From the NCBI RefSeq assembly GCF_000175635.1, contig NZ_ACVP01000003.1, positions 124,001-188,000 of the forward strand: a DNA stretch of 64,000 nt. Direction: 5' to 3'. This DNA is from Corynebacterium tuberculostearicum SK141. Its GTDB lineage: Bacteria; Actinomycetota; Actinomycetes; Mycobacteriales; Mycobacteriaceae. The notes under the pieces were generated by a model that was given only the letters and a program-made list of their open reading frames with translations, had not been told where the DNA came from and made no database searches. The translations under genes and the position numbers were made by a program. Positions 62,255 to 64,000 of this stretch are shown piece after piece. Numbering within the stretch: position 1 is the first letter of the stretch; every line of letters begins with the position of its first letter.

Positions 62255-62470
62255 GGAGAGTGAGGGTACACCCCGTCTGCGCCTGCAGCATGCCCGCAGC
62301 GGGGGCTCGTGAATATCTCCACCCCTCCCGCGCATGGGTGACAGCGGCCACGCAACCCTTTTCAAGGGGCGGCAAATGGGGGATCACTATCAGCAAACTG
62401 GCCCACATGCCGCCCACAAAATCGGTAATCTGGGCACTTGAACAATTTTCCAACGTTAATTAGGAGAATC

Positions 62471-64000
<1,530 letters not shown>

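Overview
The window looks like a chromosomal segment of a Corynebacterium species. It is GC-rich (about 60% by eye) and carries several genera-typical markers: a monomeric NADP isocitrate dehydrogenase (icd), a fused acyl-CoA carboxylase alpha subunit (accBC) with separate beta and epsilon subunits, pyruvate carboxylase, DUF3151, an LpdA-type flavoprotein, and many genes whose start codon lies 6-8 nt behind a TANNNT -10 box with no Shine-Dalgarno (leaderless mRNAs). I do not assign a species. I saw no rRNA or tRNA gene, CRISPR array or prophage.

Layout. 1-4933: a galactose operon on the minus strand (galM, sodium/solute symporter, small membrane protein, galT, galK; galK runs off the left edge). 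5053-5520: a DUF218 protein. 5523-11294: a ribose operon on the plus strand (LacI-family regulator, rbsA, rbsC, rbsB, rbsK, rbsD), mostly translationally coupled. A near-identical LacI-type operator sits in both the ribose and the galactose promoter. 11291-12156: a divergently arranged RelE/Phd toxin-antitoxin pair and a short AbiEi-like orphan. 12414-16177: purE, purK, acetolactate decarboxylase, a PH-domain protein and a biotin ligase with an unusual five-residue repeat insert. 16222-22253: a trehalose/maltose-type ABC importer and a trehalose synthase-like GH13 enzyme. 22366-24820: three secreted, cysteine-paired, beta-rich paralogues in one operon, the best candidate for an undescribed system. 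25170-28639: acyl-CoA carboxylase beta and epsilon, Maf, DUF3151 and an LppP/LprE-like lipoprotein.

28698-30136 is an IS3-family element sitting exactly in the loop of an otherwise perfect 14-bp-stem hairpin. 30195-35735 holds a DUF4282 protein, a Cj0069-family protein, a rhodanese whose catalytic Cys is Ser, accBC and a small unknown. 35778-44870 carries an ABC pair, a GntR/DUF1648 membrane protein module preceded by a 61-bp palindrome, pyruvate carboxylase, and a second GntR (YtrA-type)-ABC module. 44987-64000 is mostly housekeeping: LpdA, an M20 amidohydrolase, an XRE regulator, upp, a possible type VII substrate pair with an NlpC/P60 hydrolase, an esterase, a PfpI protein, a degenerate adenosine deaminase-like protein, a D,D-carboxypeptidase, RDD, BrkB, trpS, TRIC channel, xthA, an MFS exporter and the 5' part of icd.

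Functional links: biotin ligase can serve accBC and pyruvate carboxylase; accBC can pair with the beta and epsilon subunits; three sugar uptake routes (galactose, ribose, trehalose/maltose-type) feed central carbon metabolism represented by pyc, icd and the acetoin branch.
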